Positions 37,496 through 46,589 are shown, numbered from the stretch's first letter. The stretch is DNA of 64,000 bases from CAVUXJ01 sp963814975 (GCA_963814975.1 CAWFFB010000031.1:23000-86999), one strand, 5' to 3'. Notes: generated by a model not told the origin, from the letters alone. A program made the numbers and translations.

Positions 37496-37832
37496 ACAAA
37501 CGAATTTTACAACTACCGCCCTCGCGGCGCCTCGACGCCGCGAGTTGACACCCTAACTGACACCCACAAGAATCCAATTCTCGTCTCTCAGGGCATCCTA
37601 CCGGGCGGCCTATGCGGAGGCGGCGGTCGGACTTGGGAGGATCCGCCCTAGCACTGGCGCGACAATCGGATTGAGCAACTCGAACAATCCGGCGCTCCGC
37701 TCGACGACAACGGAGATTCCGGGTTGGTAGCCAACGCGACACGCTTCGCATCCGGCGCTTGGTCCAAGAGCATGATCAGACCTGGCGTCGAGTGCCCCCG
37801 TCACACCCATTCGTGGAGCGTAACAGCACGAT
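37496..37832. other. Gene-free stretch right of IS481 element
   Basis: About 340 bases with no convincing frame. Short Cys-containing frames on the minus strand lack starts and ribosome sites. Confidence 0.35.
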
Positions 37833-38039
37833 TCAGGTGGAGACCATGATCGAGCCGTAGGCACACTGTTGCCACTGTCGGAGATTCAAAAGATTGCGAT
37901 AAACGGATGAAGAGTTCGGACCTGAGACATATCGAGGCAGGCCAGCCACTTGTGCAATTACTAGCGAGATGAAACGCTGCTGACCTGCCTCGCCCAATGA
38001 CTGGAGGGAGGTGAGCCGGACATATGCCGGCCCACCCAT
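37833..38039 (-). CDS. Possible small protein, unknown
   Basis: ATG 38039 to a stop at 37833 encodes 68 residues with protein-like composition (LQSLGEAGQQRFISLVIAQV, SSVYRNLLNLRQWQQCAYG). Codon use is lower in GC3 than chromosomal genes, as elsewhere in the island. No ribosome site and no family. Could be a chance frame. Confidence 0.3.
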   Translation of the reverse strand: MGGPAYVRLTSLQSLGEAGQQRFISLVIAQVAGLPRYVSGPNSSSVYRNLLNLRQWQQCAYGSIMVST

Positions 38040-38052
38040 GGAGCTGACTTAA

Positions 38053-38262
38053 CTAGCGGTTCCGTCCCTGGCTATCTTTACGACCACCTTGCCCAGAACC
38101 TCGGCCAAAGTTCTGGGATTCACCTTTGTCACTTTCCTTCTGCCAGTCGACTGATTGTTCGTTGTCGTCTACGTCTCCGAAGTCTTCCTGCTGACCTTCG
38201 CAGCCTTGTCTCCGACCGCTTTGTTGTTGCTGGTTCCGGTCGCTGTGCTTCTGCTCAGCCAT
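38053..38262 (-). CDS. Small Gln/Gly/Asp-rich hydrophilic protein
   Basis: A 69-residue, very hydrophilic protein from ATG 38262 with GAAAGGAACTA upstream. It is nearly all Q, G, D, E, K, R, S and N (HSDRNQQQQSGRRQGCEGQQ, GESQNFGRGSGQGGRKDSQG), with a single Cys and almost no hydrophobic core. It is likely intrinsically disordered, like stress-linked or DNA/RNA-associated low-complexity proteins. The good ribosome site argues that it is real. Confidence 0.6.
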   Translation of the reverse strand: MAEQKHSDRNQQQQSGRRQGCEGQQEDFGDVDDNEQSVDWQKESDKGESQNFGRGSGQGGRKDSQGRNR

Positions 38263-38489
38263 TAGTTCCTTTCGCCGTTGTCCATCAGATATGGCAGCAA
38301 ATCGCATGCCTTCGAATTAACGCTAACTGTCTGACCCATATTGCTTTGCCTGGAAACAAATATGGCAATCGGAAGACAGTGTACGACTCGATTCGATACG
38401 ACAATATGGCTGAGGTAACTGCGCAAGGATTCTGGTCACGCCGGCCGATCGCTGTCCTACTGGGTGTTGGCGGGTAGACGATCCCCGAC

Positions 38490-38969
38490 TTAGCTGCCGA
38501 ATTGACGAAGATGATGATCCGCATGACGGTAACTGAATCTGCCCCATTCCGCCGCCGACAGGGCGCCAAATAACGGATGGTGTCCTGAAAGCTGCGCTTC
38601 CCCGCCATTGAAACGCTGAATCAGACGTCGCAATTCATCGACGTCGCGCGCAAACTCCGTTGGACGCGTGCCCCTGATTTCCTGGTCGGCCTCGGGCACT
38701 GTCCTTACGCCTTGCGGCCATTTTACGTTCGTGTGTATTGCAAGCCACCTGAGCACTGTGCGCTCCCAAAGCGTACCAATGACCGGAATCCGGCGCTCGC
38801 CCAAGGCCGCGCGACACGCATCGCTCAGATGGCACACCATCTGATGCGCAGTCATCCTGCCCCACCTGCGGTCACTCTCCGGCGTGAGTGCCTCAATCCG
38901 TCGTAGGATTTCCGCGCGCCCAGCCGGATGCAACAGAGTGCCGTTCTTGACCGCATCGGCGCTGCTCAT
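38490..38969 (-). CDS. DinB-like/DUF1569 family protein
   Basis: A 159-residue helical protein from ATG 38969 with GGGAGGTTGCC upstream. MTAHQMVCHLSDACRAALGE supplies the DinB-type first metal-His helix, and LSAAEWGRFSYRHADHHLRQ the C-terminal HADHHLRQ motif. The family fold is a four-helix metal-binding bundle; members include thiol-dependent transferases, but most are unknown. An upstream in-frame extension is ignored because it lacks a ribosome site. It lies in the island, in a region with little else. Confidence 0.82.
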   Translation of the reverse strand: MSSADAVKNGTLLHPAGRAEILRRIEALTPESDRRWGRMTAHQMVCHLSDACRAALGERRIPVIGTLWERTVLRWLAIHTNVKWPQGVRTVPEADQEIRGTRPTEFARDVDELRRLIQRFNGGEAQLSGHHPLFGALSAAEWGRFSYRHADHHLRQFGS

Positions 38970-39282
38970 GGCAACCTCCCGGAGGATGTACTTGACCAAG
39001 AACGCGACCCCAGATTTGTCGATTGTCCATGACCGACGAATTGTAGCGAAAAGTACTAGAACGTTTCTAAATCTGGTAAAGCCAAGGGTCTTCACAGGGG
39101 CCGCTTGTTCACCCGCCATTCTTGGGGCGTGTCGAAGTCCTCTGCTGCGCGATGGATTGCGACTGGTCGGACCTCGCTACTCGAGATTCCGACGATCATG
39201 GCGCTGCCTTGATAAACACAACGCGACAGGGGAGGACCGATTCTCGAGGGCGACGTTCAGGAAAAGACTGCTGGGCGCCCTG
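38970..39282. other. Gene-free stretch
   Basis: Three hundred and thirteen bases between the DinB-like gene and the kinase-tail relic. No frame, hairpin or RNA gene that I can support. Confidence 0.35.
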
Positions 39283-39880
39283 TCACCTCGCCGGTACCAG
39301 GCGTTCCAGCTCCTCGTTCCAATGTTGCACGACGATGAGCGCGGGCGGTACGGCGCTCGCGTCGCTCCCGGGCGCTTTGATCATCAGAAAGCGCCGACCG
39401 TCGGGCGACACGTTGTAGGCGCGGCCAGCGTTGTCGCCGGCATAGTAGCGCCCCTCGAGGATCTTCATCGGCGTGCCGGCGTTCCACGTCGCGCCGCTCG
39501 CCTCCACCGGCACGCCCAGCAGCGCACCATCGGCACCGACATAGAACAGTTCCTTGCCATTACGCGCCCAGAGCGGCCGCGTACCTCCCGCCGTCGAGAC
39601 GAGCCACTGGCCGCCGCCGACGTTTGGAAATGGCCGGACATAGACTTCGATCGGGCCCGAACTGTCTGACTGGTACGCTAGCCACCGGCCGTCGGGCGAG
39701 ACGATTCCGTTGCGCTCGTTGAACCTCGTCTGCAGCAGCGGCGTCACATGGTGTGTCCCGTCGAGCGCAAGTTGCATCAACTCGGTGCCCATCGTCGGGG
39801 TCGGTCCGAAGAGCACGACCCCGTCCGTCGTGATCCCGCTGGGAAACTGGGCCATGATGCTCGTGGTCAGCCGCTCGGAG
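39283..39880 (-). pseudogene. TolB-like propeller tail of a lost serine/threonine kinase
   Basis: The frame encodes only the last third of a kinase-linked TolB/WD40-like propeller: SPDGRWLAYQSDSSGPIEVY, VRPFPNVGGGQWLVSTAGGT, LWARNGKELFYVGADG and LIVVQHWNEELERLVPAR, the usual C terminus. It can be read upstream past ATG 39855 as STGASERLTTSIMAQF until it meets, head-on, the duplicated tail of another kinase at about 39887. The kinase domain is gone. It is a recombination relic, not a gene. Confidence 0.75.
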
Positions 39881-39886
39881 GCGCCG

Positions 39887-40502
39887 GTGCTGAATTGGTT
39901 TGAAGAATTGAAGCGCCGCGTACCGACTAATCGCTAGTCGCACGGGCATCCGCCAGCCGTCTCGGTCAAGCCTGTCCGCATCTGTCCTCAGAAGGTTTAC
40001 CTAGAGGCTTAAGATTCCTTGCTCCGCAAAAGTCAGAATTTCTCCGTCATCGACCAAGGGGTGAGGACGGATGGTCGTGAAAGATCGGCCGTGCCAGCGA
40101 GCACCGCTCGAAGACGATCCCAGTCGCTGGACGTTCTGCCCCGATTGCCTCACGGCTTACGACGAATATGACGCGCCTTTGAATTTCTTAAATTCAGAAT
40201 CAATGGGGCGGATGATTTCTTGGCCCTCACCCGTCGCCTCCCCGACTCAACCCGCCACCTTTCACCAGAAACTTCCGCTCTTCCTCGGCCCATTGGATGG
40301 CGAGCGCACGCGTCTCGAACCGCTGACTGTACGAGAACTCTTCGTTCTGCCAGAACTGCGCCTCGACGCCGTACGCCCCGTGGTCGCGCAGCTCGACGAG
40401 ATAGCGATCGTGTCCGTGAAGGAACTCGAAGAGCCGCTCTCCGGGCTGCCGCTGCCGAGGCGATGCGGGGCGGTCGATTCTGCGGGGTAGAAGGCGTCAC
40501 TC
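39887..40502 (+). repeat. Long direct repeat, copy 1
   Basis: About 615 bases nearly identical to 45531-46140. It carries the last 16 kinase codons (LNWFEELKRRVPTNR), the same downstream spacer, a small plus-strand gene and a small minus-strand gene. It differs by scattered substitutions and indels: the stop TGA of the plus gene is TTA here and the ATG of the minus gene is TTG. This looks like the older, decaying copy. Confidence 0.85.
40071..40490 (+). pseudogene. Copy 1 of the small CPDC protein gene, stop lost
   Basis: Starts ATG 40071 after GTGAGGACGG and encodes MVVKDRPCQRAPLEDDPSR and TFCPDCLTAYDEYDAPLNF. In the second copy the reading stops here (TGA); here it is TTA, so translation would run on through antisense sequence to 40490. 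One amino-acid change (Arg/Gly) and one silent change separate the copies. Confidence 0.5.
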
Positions 40503-40504
40503 AA
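40227..40504 (-). pseudogene. Copy 1 of the GHD-YGVEAQ-W small protein
   Basis: Reads LRDHGAYGVEAQFWQNEEFS, YSQRFETRALAIQWAEEERK and FLVKGGG before TGA 40227. The N-terminal part is out of frame (an indel within the first 25 codons) and the start is TTG instead of ATG. The intact relative is 52852-53133. Family unknown; compact, rich in Trp, Tyr and Glu. Confidence 0.6.
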
Positions 40505-40602
40505 GTTGGCCGTCTCGCGCTTCGACGGGTCAGACCCACACCGTCCCTATCGACGTTTCAAGAGCAACCGTTGACGGACTCGATGGCTCCTCGAGGCTCG
40601 TT

Positions 40603-40782
40603 TTAAGGCTTCGTCGCGGTTAGCGCCTGATACACATAGTCGGTCAGGTCACGGAGTCGGGTGGCGTCTGAATCCGAGGAGCCCACGCCAGTCCGTCTGG
40701 GAATCGCTGGGATCTCAACCGCGTGACAGGCGATCAAGGCTGCGGCGATGGTGGCCTTGGCTTGAATTTCTGCGGCATCCAT
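40603..40782 (-). CDS. Small 59-residue protein downstream of histidine kinase
   Basis: ATG 40782, preceded by AAAAGGAGTCCGAC (strong ribosome site), to TAA 40603. The sequence begins MDAAEIQAKATIAAALIAC and ends DLTDYVYQALTATKP. The N part looks like an amphipathic or membrane-interacting helix and the rest is polar. It follows the hybrid kinase on the same strand with a 191-base gap. No family recognised; the ribosome site makes a real gene likely. Confidence 0.6.
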   Translation of the reverse strand: MDAAEIQAKATIAAALIACHAVEIPAIPRRTGVGSSDSDATRLRDLTDYVYQALTATKP

Positions 40783-40973
40783 GTCGGACTCCTTTTAGCT
40801 CGCGTTGGATTCCGTAGAAGCGCGCGCCACGCGGGGCACCAAGAGGTGGTCGCTGCTGGTGGACGAAAGCCACGTCATCGGCTTCCTCTCAAACCGGCCG
40901 CTGCCGCCGGTCAGCGCCAATGCTGAACCCGAGACGATACACCGCGTGTATCGGCATTTAGCCACTACTGTGG

Positions 40974-42656
40974 CTAGCCGGTGCGCCCCGTGAGGCTCGC
41001 GATGACCGAGGTCAGATTGTGCGGGTCCACCGGCTTGGAGACGTGGACTTGAAATCCCGCCAACAGCGCGAGGTGCGCGTCGCTCTTCTGAACGAACGCG
41101 GTCAGCGCGACGGCGGGCAGATGCCTGGCATCATGACCTTGGTCGCGCACCTGCCGGATGAGGTCGAAGCCGTCCTGCCCCGGCATACCCAAGTCGCTGA
41201 CCAGCACATCTGGGCGTGCCTCGGGAAGCACCTCCAGGGCCTCTAGGGCTTCCCGGGCGCTCCCTACTGCGGTGACGATGGCTCCCACCTGTTCCAGCAC
41301 CATAACCAAGACCTGGCGAGCGTCGGCTTCGTCATCCACGACGAGCACGTGCAGGCCGTCGAGACGAACCATTGGGACACGAGTGGTGATTCCGGGGGCA
41401 TCCTCGCGGGCCGTGCTGACCCCTTCCCCTTCGCCGCTCTCCTCTTTGATCTGCTGCACGGCGCTGATGGGAAGGCGAACGGTAAACGTTGAACCTTTGC
41501 CTTCGCCAGGGCTCTCCGCGTTGACCGTCCCGCCATGCGCTTCCACAATATGTTTCACAATGGAAAGCCCCAGCCCCAGCCCGGCGAATCTCCGTCGCGT
41601 GCTGCTGTCAGCTTGGCGAAAGCGGTCAAAGACGAGCGGCAACAGTTCTGCACGGATTCCCTCGCCCGTGTCGCTCACCTGGATCTGAAGACTGGACTGT
41701 TCGCGACGTAACGTGACTTCAACGCTACCTCCTTTGGGCGTGAACTTTACGGCGTTTGAAACCAGGTTCCACACGACCTGTTGCATACGCACGGCGTCAC
41801 ACGAGAAGCCGCCGACCGGCGGATCTAGCTGCACATGCAGGGTGATGCCGCGAGCCTCCGCCGCCGGGCGCACCGCGTCAACGCCAGCGTTGATCACATC
41901 TCTCACATCGCAGGGCCGGATCTCCACCCGCAGTTTGCCCGAGACGATTCGCGACACATCCAAGACGTCATCAATAAGTTGCACCTGAGCCCTGGTGTTG
42001 CGTTCAATGACGTTGAGGCCCTCCTGAAAATGGGCCACGTCGGCCTCTTCGTGACGCAAGATGCTGAGCCATCCGACAATGGCGTTCAGCGGTGTGCGCA
42101 TCTCGTGGCTGAGCGTGGCCAGAAACACGTCCTTGGCCCGGTTCGCCGCTTCCGCTTCCATCCTCGATGCCTGTTCGGTGGCCAACAGCGCCTCGCGGTC
42201 GCGCTCGGCACGTTGCGCATAACTGCTGACGGCGTGCGTGAGCGATTGGTCAATCGACTCGTTGAACCGGGTCAGGTCATCCACGTCGCGCAAATTAGGG
42301 GCCGGACCGCTTTCGCGCCATAATCGGAGCACGCTGGCCCGAAGAGCCCTGTATTCCGCAATCACCGCCCACAAATCGAAGCCAGACGCCATCCGGCCGC
42401 TTCCATGGGCGGAGGATGCTCGCGTTAAGGCAACATCCTCGTTCCCGCGCCTTCCGCCTTTCGACTTCTCGGCCTGTTGTTCGCTGGTTTGACCCGACTG
42501 CATGTCCAACGCCGTCGCCCGAAGGATATCTTCGGCTTCGTCGCGCACCTCACCCGGATGGGCCGTGGCTTCATTGGGCCAAATACTGCGCGCAAACACT
42601 TCCCACTCCGCGAGAATGGGTTCCACATTCGCCAACATGAAATCCGCCAGCTGCAT
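40974..42656 (-). CDS. Hybrid sensor histidine kinase with receiver domain
   Basis: A 560-residue cytoplasmic kinase. The N-terminal about 150 residues are helical (MLANVEPILAEWEVFARSIW, RFNESIDQSLTHAVSSYAQR) and match RsbRD-type sensor domains. The H-box FLATLSHEMRTPLNAIVG has His184, followed by N-box NLVSNAVKFTPKGG, G1 VSDTGEGI and G2 FAGLGLGLSIVKHIVEAHGG. A receiver follows (VLVVDDEADA, phospho-Asp about 488 in VSDLGMPGQDG, ALTAF, VSKPVD). No membrane segment or DNA-binding output is seen. Divergent from the serine/threonine kinase gene 261 bases away, so shared regulation is plausible. Confidence 0.92.
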   Translation of the reverse strand: MQLADFMLANVEPILAEWEVFARSIWPNEATAHPGEVRDEAEDILRATALDMQSGQTSEQQAEKSKGGRRGNEDVALTRASSAHGSGRMASGFDLWAVIAEYRALRASVLRLWRESGPAPNLRDVDDLTRFNESIDQSLTHAVSSYAQRAERDREALLATEQASRMEAEAANRAKDVFLATLSHEMRTPLNAIVGWLSILRHEEADVAHFQEGLNVIERNTRAQVQLIDDVLDVSRIVSGKLRVEIRPCDVRDVINAGVDAVRPAAEARGITLHVQLDPPVGGFSCDAVRMQQVVWNLVSNAVKFTPKGGSVEVTLRREQSSLQIQVSDTGEGIRAELLPLVFDRFRQADSSTRRRFAGLGLGLSIVKHIVEAHGGTVNAESPGEGKGSTFTVRLPISAVQQIKEESGEGEGVSTAREDAPGITTRVPMVRLDGLHVLVVDDEADARQVLVMVLEQVGAIVTAVGSAREALEALEVLPEARPDVLVSDLGMPGQDGFDLIRQVRDQGHDARHLPAVALTAFVQKSDAHLALLAGFQVHVSKPVDPHNLTSVIASLTGRTG

Positions 42657-42917
42657 GAGCGAGTGACTATACCACCGGGTATCGTGGGGGATACGGGCGG
42701 TCGCGGCTTCAGTTTGTGAATCCGCTTGCCATCGCTCGGCCGCGGGCGGGGGCTTCTCGACGGCCCCACGTCTTTGATTCTCTCAAATTCTTTCAAATTC
42801 AAAATCACTGGGGACCGGGACGTTGCACGGTGGCTGAGGGGCATGAACGATTCCTGCTGAGGCGAGAACCGGCTCCGGCGTAGAATGAGCGCATTTCCCG
42901 TTAGCCGGACGCCGCCT
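42657..42917. promoter_or_regulatory. Divergent promoter region between two kinases
   Basis: Two hundred and sixty-one bases separate the starts of the histidine kinase and the serine/threonine kinase. An AT-rich run (CTCAAATTCTTTCAAATTC near 42780-42800) stands out in this GC-rich sequence and resembles the GAATTTC palindrome near 45825. It is the likeliest site for promoters or an operator. No -35/-10 pair can be fixed by eye. Confidence 0.4.
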
Positions 42918-45581
42918 ATGGCCCTGTCCGCTGGCACGCACCTCGGCCCCTACGAAATCGTCGCGCCCCTCGGCGCAGGCGGGATGGGTGAAATCTACAA
43001 AGCGAAAGACACCCGCCTGAATCGGACTGTTGCGATCAAGGTCCTGCCCCCACATGTCGCCAGCAATCCCGAGCTGAAGCAACGCTTCGAGCGTGAAGCG
43101 AAGACGCTCGCCGCGCTGAGCCATCCGCACATCTGCCCTGTGTTCGACATCGGCTATCAGGATGGCATCGACTTCCTCGTGATGGAGCACCTGGAGGGCG
43201 AAACGCTGGCTGCACGCTTGACGAAAGGTCCGCTGCCAGTGGAACAGGTGCTCCGGCACGCCATCGACATTGCCGACGCGCTCGATAAAGCGCACCGCAA
43301 GGGCGTCACGCACCGGGACCTGAAGCCGGGCAACATCATGCTCACGAAGTCCGGCGCGAAGCTGTTGGACTTTGGCCTGGCGAAGCTGAAGCAAGGTACG
43401 GCTCCGGCCGCCGCGCTTTCCGGACTTCCAACGGGCGACGATCCGATCACGGCGGAAGGGACGATTCTTGGGACGCTGCAATATATGTCGCCCGAGCAAG
43501 TGGAAGGCAAGGAGACTGACGCACGGGCGGACATTTTTGCGTTTGGCGCAGTGGTCTACGAGATGGCCACGGGCAAGCGAGCGTTCGAGGGGAAGAGCCA
43601 GGCCAGCGTCATGGCCAAGATCCTCGAACACGATCCGCCGCCGATATCGTCGCTTCAGCCGATGACCCCGCCCGCCTTGGACCGCGTGGTGACGAGATGC
43701 CTTGCAAAAGACCCGGACGACCGATGGCAAACCGCGCGGGATTTGGAAGTGCAGTTGAAGTGGATTGCCGAAGGCGGCGGACAGATCGCCCCGCGACCAT
43801 TGGCCCCAGCACACGGCGTTCCTGCGCTCGGGCGGCGGGCGCTGATCCTCAGCCTAAGCACGTTGCTGTTGGGCGCAGGGATCGCGGGCGTTGCGATCTG
43901 GTTCCTGAAGCCAGCTCCCCCGCAACAGGTGTCACGCTTCGCTATCACACTGCCGTCGGGCGCTCAGCTTGGCGGGGGACTTTCCGTAGAAGTAGTTCTG
44001 TCGCCTGACGGGAGTCAGCTCGCGTATCTCACCATGAGAGACGGCACGCGGCAACTGTACCTACGGGCCATTGGTAGCCTGGAGGCCAGGCCAATCCCGG
44101 GCACGGAGGGAGCCTGGGACCCGTTCTTCTCGCCCGACGGGCAGTGGCTGGGGTTTTGGGCCGGTGGAAAGATAAAGAAGGTCTCGGTAAACGGAGGAGC
44201 GGCGCTAACCGTCGCCGATGCTGCTGACGCCCGTGGGGCCAGTTGGGGAAGCCAGGGCACGATCATTTTCGCACCCTCACCAGCCTCTGTTCTCATGCGC
44301 GTGCCGGAGGAGGGAGGTAAGCCGCAACCGCTGACACAAATGGCGCAGGGGGAGACCACCCATCGAGACCCGGCGTTCTTGCCCGGCGGCAACGCAGTGC
44401 TCTTTGCTGCGTGGGGGGCGACTGGTCCCACCGACGCGAAGGTTGCGGTTCAGGTGATCGAGACGGGCGAGCGACGCGACTTGATCCAAGCGGCGATAGC
44501 CCCTCGCTACGCAGCGTCCGGCCATCTGCTTTATGTGCAAGGGCAGACGCTGATGGCTGTGCCGTTCGATCCTGAGCGGCTTGAGATCAGAGGCGCGGCA
44601 GTCCCCGTTGTGGAAGGCGTCGCATTATCCGTCGATTACAGCATCTCCACGACGGGATCTCTGGTTCATGTCCCACCCGGTCAAGCAGCGCAACGCACGC
44701 TCGTGTGGGTCAGCCGCAACCGAGCAGAGGAGGCTCTGGGCGCGCCTGCACGGCCATACGGCCAGCCCCGGCTTTCGCCCGATGGCCGACAGCTCGCGGT
44801 AGAAATTGGGCCCCAAATCTGGGTTTACGATCTGGTCCGGGAGACGTTGACCCGACTGACGTTTGAAGGGACTGCGAACGGCAATCACACTTGGACGCCT
44901 GATGGCAAGCGGATAGCGTTTCAGTCAAACAAGGACGGTGTGCCGGCTAAGATCTTCTGGCAACTCGCGGACGGCAGTGGCGAGCCGGAGCGGTTGACGA
45001 GTGGTGCCGAGGGCAACCAAACTCCGCAGTCGTGGTCTCCGGATGGGCAACTGCTAGCTTTCCACCACAACCATCCCACCACCCAGCGAGACATCTGGGT
45101 GTTTCAACTCAGTGACCGGAAGGCGCAGCCCTTTCTCCGAACAACGTTCACGGAAGGGGGCGCGACTTTTTCCCCCGATGGTCGCTGGGTGGCCTATGTC
45201 TCCGATGAATCGGGCCGCCCGGAAGTCTACGTGCAACCTTATCCTCGCACAGGCGGGAAGTGGCAGATTTCGACCGACGGTGGGACGGAGCGGGTCTGGG
45301 CCCGCAACGGACGCGAGCTGTTCTACCGCAGCGGAAACAAGATGATGGCTGTGGAAACCAGGACGCAGCCGAGCTTTTCCGCAGGCAAACCCCGAATGCT
45401 GTTCGAGGGACAGTACCTTACGAATGGGTTCCCATTCATGAGCGCCGCCTTCGACGTGTCGGCCGACGGCCAACGCTTTCTGATGGTCAAGGAAACTGAC
45501 CAGGCAGCATCACCCACGCAGATCACCGTCGTGCTGAACTGGTTCGAGGAACTGAAGCGCCGCGTGCCGACCAACCGCTAG
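42918..45581 (+). CDS. Membrane serine/threonine kinase with TolB-like propeller
   Basis: About 887 residues from ATG 42918. The Hanks kinase domain (about 7-275) is complete: GAGGMGEIYKAKD, VAIKVLP, HRDLKPGNIM, DFGLAKL, YMSPEQVEG. One transmembrane segment (about 315-335, LSLSTLLLGAGIAGVAIWF) leads to a TolB/WD40-like propeller with repeated SPDG blades (VLSPDGSQLAYLT, FSPDGQWLGFWAG, FSPDGRWVAYVSDESG), ending NWFEELKRRVPTNR. The kinase faces the cytosol and the propeller the periplasm; such proteins are abundant in acidobacteria. Its 3' end lies within a 0.6-kb direct repeat. Signal and targets unknown. Confidence 0.93.
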   Translation: MALSAGTHLGPYEIVAPLGAGGMGEIYKAKDTRLNRTVAIKVLPPHVASNPELKQRFEREAKTLAALSHPHICPVFDIGYQDGIDFLVMEHLEGETLAARLTKGPLPVEQVLRHAIDIADALDKAHRKGVTHRDLKPGNIMLTKSGAKLLDFGLAKLKQGTAPAAALSGLPTGDDPITAEGTILGTLQYMSPEQVEGKETDARADIFAFGAVVYEMATGKRAFEGKSQASVMAKILEHDPPPISSLQPMTPPALDRVVTRCLAKDPDDRWQTARDLEVQLKWIAEGGGQIAPRPLAPAHGVPALGRRALILSLSTLLLGAGIAGVAIWFLKPAPPQQVSRFAITLPSGAQLGGGLSVEVVLSPDGSQLAYLTMRDGTRQLYLRAIGSLEARPIPGTEGAWDPFFSPDGQWLGFWAGGKIKKVSVNGGAALTVADAADARGASWGSQGTIIFAPSPASVLMRVPEEGGKPQPLTQMAQGETTHRDPAFLPGGNAVLFAAWGATGPTDAKVAVQVIETGERRDLIQAAIAPRYAASGHLLYVQGQTLMAVPFDPERLEIRGAAVPVVEGVALSVDYSISTTGSLVHVPPGQAAQRTLVWVSRNRAEEALGAPARPYGQPRLSPDGRQLAVEIGPQIWVYDLVRETLTRLTFEGTANGNHTWTPDGKRIAFQSNKDGVPAKIFWQLADGSGEPERLTSGAEGNQTPQSWSPDGQLLAFHHNHPTTQRDIWVFQLSDRKAQPFLRTTFTEGGATFSPDGRWVAYVSDESGRPEVYVQPYPRTGGKWQISTDGGTERVWARNGRELFYRSGNKMMAVETRTQPSFSAGKPRMLFEGQYLTNGFPFMSAAFDVSADGQRFLMVKETDQAASPTQITVVLNWFEELKRRVPTNR

Positions 45582-45713
45582 TCGCACGGGCATCCGCCAG
45601 CCGTCTCGGTCAAGCCTGTCCGCATTTGTTCTCAGGGGTTTACGTAGAGGTTTAAGATTGCTCGCTCCGCAAGAGTCAGAATTTCTCCGTCATCGATCAA
45701 GGGGTGAGGACCG

Positions 45714-45833
45714 ATGGTCGTGAAAGATGGGCCGTGCCAGCGAGCACCGCTCGAAGACGATCCCAGTCGCTGGACGTTCTGCCCCGACTGCCTCACGGCT
45801 TACGACGAATATGACGCGCCTTTGAATTTCTGA
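45714..45833 (+). CDS. Small CPDC-motif protein (39 residues)
   Basis: ATG 45714 to TGA 45833, with GGGGTGAGGACCG upstream. The 39 residues include PCQRAPLEDDPSRW and TFCPDCLTAYDEYDA. Cys8 with the CPDC pair could bind metal or form a disulfide. Conservation with copy 1 (one amino-acid change and one silent change) supports coding. It lies 133 bases after the serine/threonine kinase on the same strand. Confidence 0.5.
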   Translation: MVVKDGPCQRAPLEDDPSRWTFCPDCLTAYDEYDAPLNF

Positions 45834-46141
45834 AATTCAGAATCAATGGGGGCGGATGATTTCTTGGCCCTCGCCCGCCTCCTTCCCCACTCAACCCGCC
45901 GCCGTTCACCAGAAACTTCCGCTCTTCCTCGGCTCACTGCACGGCGAGCGCGCGCGTCTCGAACCGCTGGCTGTACGAGAACTCTTCGTTCTGCCAGAAC
46001 TGCGACTCCGTACGCCCCGTGGTCACGCAGCTCGACGAGGTAGCGATCGTGTCCGTGAAGGAACTCGAAGAGCCGCTCCCCGGGCTGCCGCTGCCGAGGT
46101 GGCGCGGGCGGTCGATTCGGCGTGTAGAAGGCGTCACTCAT
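45793..46141 (-). pseudogene. Copy 2 of the GHD-YGVEAQ-W small protein, frameshifted
   Basis: From ATG 46141 the frame encodes MSDAFYTPNRPPAPPRQRQ and PGERLFEFLHGHDRYLVELR before an indel near 46010 (three codons become a shifted pair) moves QFWQNEEFSYSQRFETRALA into another frame. Otherwise it aligns end to end with the intact 52852-53133 protein. Could be functional if the indel is an error. Confidence 0.6.
45822..45840. terminator. AT-rich palindrome between convergent small genes
   Basis: GAATTTCTGAAATTC is a near-perfect 15-base palindrome at the convergent ends of the plus and minus small genes, in an otherwise GC-rich area. A bidirectional terminator or protein-binding site is possible. 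No T-run follows. Confidence 0.3.
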
Positions 46142-46197
46142 CACGCGCCCCTAACGTGTCTGGCCCACTTCTCCGATTCGCATGGGGACAGCGGAGG

Positions 46198-46398
46198 TCA
46201 TCGCGATTGCCACCCCGCGGGCTCGGTGTTCACCGTCAGGGCCGCCACCATCGCCCCCGCCAGCACGCGGCGCTCGGGCGGCAAGGATCGGAAGGACTGC
46301 AGGAGCCGGAGTTCATCAGGGAGGAGCCTGCGTTCGAGCTGGGCGACGAACCGAGGCGGATAGCCTATCAGGCGGGGCGGCGGGACCTTCTTCATCAT
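46198..46398 (-). CDS. Small Arg/Pro-rich protein, unknown
   Basis: From ATG 46398 (a second ATG follows at once) with GAGGCCACG upstream. The 66 residues begin MMKKVPPPRLIGYPPRF, then VAQLERRLLPDELRLLQSF, and a mildly hydrophobic helix (RRVLAGAMVAALTVN). It might be a small membrane-associated or DNA-binding protein. No family known. Confidence 0.5.
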   Translation of the reverse strand: MMKKVPPPRLIGYPPRFVAQLERRLLPDELRLLQSFRSLPPERRVLAGAMVAALTVNTEPAGWQSR

Positions 46399-46589
46399 CG
46401 TGGCCTCTCGGTTGTGGGCGGAGGCCGGCGGGCACGCTGTTACACTGGATGCACGTCGGCCAGGACATCGCTGGTTGACGACCCGGGGGCCGCACGGACG
46501 CCCTAACGTCCGTGCAGCCGATTCTTCGACCGGGAATCCTACCCTAACTCACGCGGCCGGCGCTCGCCGTGCCGTTCATCGGTAGTGGT

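Larger units (their letters stand above)
45531..46140 (+). repeat. Long direct repeat, copy 2
   Basis: About 610 bases matching 39887-40502: kinase tail, spacer, the CPDC small gene (plus) and the GHD small gene (minus). Here the kinase is full length and the plus gene keeps its stop, so this copy is probably ancestral. The 5.03 kb between copy ends holds both kinase genes. Confidence 0.85.
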
